From Pseudomonadota bacterium (GTDB lineage: Bacteria > Pseudomonadota > Alphaproteobacteria > Rhizobiales > Devosiaceae), in NCBI GenBank assembly GCA_023387585.1, contig JAEWHZ010000210.1, positions 1 to 8,040 of the forward strand: a DNA stretch of 8,040 nucleotides, given 5' to 3'. Under the pieces are notes generated by a model. It worked only from the letters and a program-made list of their open reading frames with translations. It was not told the origin of the DNA and did no database searches. Shown here one piece after another: positions 6,450 through 8,040 of this stretch (the stretch's first letter is position 1; every line of letters begins with the position of its first letter). A program made the translations under genes and the position numbers.

Positions 6450-7483
6450 TTCGGCTTGCCCTCCTTCGCCATCTGCCGGTCCTGCTCGCCGCGCCAGTCG
6501 AGCAGCACGGCCAGCACCTCGTCCTTGCGTTCATCGAGCGCGCGATAGCTTTCTGCCAGCGCGTCCGGCCGGACGATGTCCAGCGGCAGCGAGCCGACGC
6601 CCATCTCGCCCGAGGCGATCGCCGCCAGCATGTCGCGGCTCACCGCGCGCTGGTCCAGCCCCTCGGCCGCGATCAACGGCACCAGCCGCTCATGCGCGCC
6701 GACAAGCCGCGCGCCCGATCTGTGAATGAGTTCATAGGTATCGATTTCCACCTTGTTGCGCGGCGATCCTAGCAGCGCCACCGTGCCGCGATCTTCCACC
6801 ATTTTCAGGCAGCTGACGGCTAGGGCGCCAATGCCGGTGGCCTCGACGCCGATCGCGACCTTGCCCCTCGCCGCGCCAAGAACCGTTTCCACCAGGTCCC
6901 CTGTGACATGGACGGCATTGGTGAGCCCGGCCCGTTCCGCCCACCGGCAGCGCGCCGCCAGCGTGTCGAAGCCATAGACCCGTGCCCCGGCGCGCTGATA
7001 GAGCCGCGCCGCGAAATGGCCCACCAGCCCCAGCCCGATCACCGCGACGACTCCGCCTCCGGCGGGCGCGCCGGTGATGGTGAGGGCGGTGTGCGCGATC
7101 TGCGCCATCCGCGCCAGCGGCGCATGGGCAGGCTCGATGCCGGCGGGCAGCTCCAGCACGATCTGCCGGGCCGGATCGAGCACCTGCACCGCCTGGTGCA
7201 GGCCATGGAAATAAACCCGCATGCCGGCACGAAACGCGTCACTGCCGGATTCTTCCACCATGCCGATAGCGGCATAGCCGGGCGGGAAGGGATATTTGGC
7301 GAACAGGTTCCGAGGGTTGGGCAACCCGATATGGGTGCCGTTGAACATGGCCAGTTCGGTGCCGGGGCTGATCAGGCTGAAATCCGTACGGACACGCAGC
7401 TGACCGGGGCCGGTCTCCGGCAAATCGATGGTTTCGATATCCACCCGGCCGGGTCCGGGCACGATGCAGCGCAGGGTTTTCAC
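6446..7483 (-). CDS. Zinc-independent medium-chain dehydrogenase/reductase (MDR)
   Basis: A 345-residue NAD(P)-binding enzyme of the medium-chain dehydrogenase superfamily. The N-terminal catalytic domain has SLISPGTELA (36-45) where zinc alcohol dehydrogenases have the CGICGTD-type motif, and PPGYAAIG (67-74) in place of GHE. The structural-zinc cysteine cluster is also absent, so neither zinc site appears to exist. This pattern matches the BchC-like branch and the MDR half of MDR-Gfo fusion proteins. The Rossmann fold shows VIGLGLVGHFAARLY (148-162) with D173 at the end of the second strand, suggesting NAD over NADP. The start is taken as GTG at 7483 with aggaaa 6 bases upstream; an ATG at 7567 in the same frame lies within the intergenic hairpin and would add a non-conserved leader. 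The gene sits between the binding-protein and permease genes and overlaps the permease by 4 bases, so it is probably co-expressed and may act on the imported solute. Confidence 0.88.
   Translation of the reverse strand: MKTLRCIVPGPGRVDIETIDLPETGPGQLRVRTDFSLISPGTELAMFNGTHIGLPNPRNLFAKYPFPPGYAAIGMVEESGSDAFRAGMRVYFHGLHQAVQVLDPARQIVLELPAGIEPAHAPLARMAQIAHTALTITGAPAGGGVVAVIGLGLVGHFAARLYQRAGARVYGFDTLAARCRWAERAGLTNAVHVTGDLVETVLGAARGKVAIGVEATGIGALAVSCLKMVEDRGTVALLGSPRNKVEIDTYELIHRSGARLVGAHERLVPLIAAEGLDQRAVSRDMLAAIASGEMGVGSLPLDIVRPDALAESYRALDERKDEVLAVLLDWRGEQDRQMAKEGKPK
6459..6466 (-). promoter_or_regulatory. Strong ribosome-binding site for the first permease
   Basis: On the minus strand this reads aaggaggg, 9 bases before the ATG at 6449. 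It lies within the last codons of the dehydrogenase gene. It is the best Shine-Dalgarno match in the window and fixes the permease start. Confidence 0.75.
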
Positions 7484-7489
7484 GGCGCG

Positions 7490-7495
7490 TTTCCT
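7490..7495 (-). promoter_or_regulatory. Ribosome-binding site deciding the GTG start of the dehydrogenase
   Basis: The minus strand reads aggaaa followed by a 6-base spacer and GTG at 7481-7483. The protein beginning there (VKTLRCIVPGPG) matches where MDR proteins normally begin. This supports GTG over the in-frame ATG at 7565-7567. Confidence 0.65.
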
Positions 7496-7537
7496 AGAAG
7501 GGTTTCCAGCACTGGCCAGCCAATGAAGCAGCACGGA

Positions 7538-7564
7538 CGGGGGAGGGAATACGCCCCTCCCCCG
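7538..7564 (-). promoter_or_regulatory. GC-rich stem-loop after the binding-protein gene
   Basis: A perfect 10-bp stem (cgggggaggg at 7538-7547 paired with ccctcccccg at 7555-7564) with a 7-base loop, starting 6 bases after the binding-protein stop codon. No run of U follows on the minus strand, so it is not a classical rho-independent terminator. In binding-protein-dependent importer operons, hairpins at this spot commonly protect the binding-protein message or partly stop transcription, giving more binding protein than membrane subunits. That role is inferred here. Confidence 0.7.
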
Positions 7565-7570
7565 CATGGG

Positions 7571-8040
7571 TTACTGCTGGATCCAGAACGTTTCCGTCTT
7601 GGCCGCGGCGGGCTGCGTCCACTCGAAGGAGTCGTACATGCCCTCGAGCGGCACGTTCCGCATGCGGTTGGAAACGATGCCGTAGCCGTCGATCGGGGCG
7701 GCGATGCCGATGGACAGGAAGCTGTCCGCCGCGAGCTGCACGTACTGGCGAACCAGCTCGTCCTGCTCGGCCACATCCGCCGTCGCCAGCATCTGGCGAT
7801 AGAGATCGATGGAGTGCTGGATGTTCTCAGGGGGCGTCCAGTCATCGCCACGCGGATCGCCGATGAAGTTGTAGTACCAGCCCATGCCGAAGCCGGAATT
7901 CACATTGGCCGGCACGAACCAGCGCGGCATCGCCTTCAGCTCCTGGCCGCCGCCGCCCTCGGGGAAGATGACGATCGCCTCGTAGTCGTTGGCTTCCTGA
8001 TGGGCGACCATCAGCGAGCGGTCGACGATGTCGAGCTTGG
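7571..8040 (-). CDS. Family-5 extracellular solute-binding protein, C-terminal part only
   Basis: The last 155 or so residues of the periplasmic binding protein that would capture the solute and hand it to the permeases; the rest, including any signal peptide, lies beyond the right edge. The frame is open to the edge (KLDIVDRSLM upstream of the Met at 8011), so that Met is internal. The features fit the C-terminal lobe of dipeptide/oligopeptide-type (SBP_bac_5) proteins: a segment rich in Trp and Tyr (NSGFGMGWYYNFIGDP), the helical stretch DLYRQMLATADVAEQDELVRQYVQLAAD where relatives count down to the end of the domain, and a short ending TETFWIQQ. Its place upstream of two permeases and two ATPases supports the call. 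The mix of aromatic residues resembles sugar-oligomer binders of rhizobial relatives as much as peptide binders, so substrate class is open. Confidence 0.85.
   Translation of the reverse strand, partial: KLDIVDRSLMVAHQEANDYEAIVIFPEGGGGQELKAMPRWFVPANVNSGFGMGWYYNFIGDPRGDDWTPPENIQHSIDLYRQMLATADVAEQDELVRQYVQLAADSFLSIGIAAPIDGYGIVSNRMRNVPLEGMYDSFEWTQPAAAKTETFWIQQ

Noticed and set aside
7484..7567. Extended N-terminus of the dehydrogenase from an ATG at 7567
   Set aside because: The start would lie in the stem-loop, the added residues do not resemble the family, and a GTG at 7483 with a good ribosome-binding site matches the usual protein beginning.

Overview
The window is GC-rich, densely coding DNA from a bacterium, most likely an alphaproteobacterium of the Hyphomicrobiales (Rhizobiales). 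Three things suggest this: strong G/C bias at third codon positions, a solute-binding-protein-led ABC transporter cluster with accessory oxidoreductases of the kind common in soil and marine rhizobial relatives, and two copies of a roughly 70-bp palindromic repeat (core agagcgtttccagcaaaa) that I recall as dispersed in that order. The assignment is an inference; there is no rRNA or other marker gene here.

Layout, in the order of transcription of the main operon (minus strand, right to left): the C-terminal part of a family-5 extracellular solute-binding protein (7571-8040, runs off the right edge); a GC-rich stem-loop in the gap (7538-7564); a zinc-less medium-chain dehydrogenase with a GTG start (6446-7483); two inner-membrane permeases (5457-6449, 4283-5446); and two ATPases (3279-4283, 2218-3282). 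From the dehydrogenase to the last ATPase the genes overlap by 1-4 bases or lie 10 bases apart, so they look like one translationally coupled transcript. After a 135-bp gap holding one repeat copy and a short inverted repeat comes a Gfo/Idh/MocA oxidoreductase (1033-2082, minus). It converges on a plus-strand aldo/keto reductase (1-959, 5' end outside the window), with the second repeat copy lying in the 73-bp convergent gap.

Working model: a dipeptide/oligopeptide-type ABC importer (binding protein, two permeases, two ATPases) brings in a small organic solute. Three different NAD(P)-dependent oxidoreductase families next to it (MDR, Gfo/Idh/MocA, AKR) fit oxidation or reduction of a sugar or sugar derivative better than peptide use, so an oligosaccharide or modified sugar is a more likely substrate than a peptide. 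The sequence alone does not identify the substrate.

The least ordinary features are the inverted pair of repeats bracketing the Gfo/Idh/MocA gene (one copy supplies that gene's stop codon), the dehydrogenase placed between the binding-protein and permease genes and lacking the usual zinc-binding residues, and the stem-loop directly after the binding-protein gene. I saw no mobile-element gene, CRISPR array, tRNA or rRNA. No non-coding stretch exceeds 300 bases.
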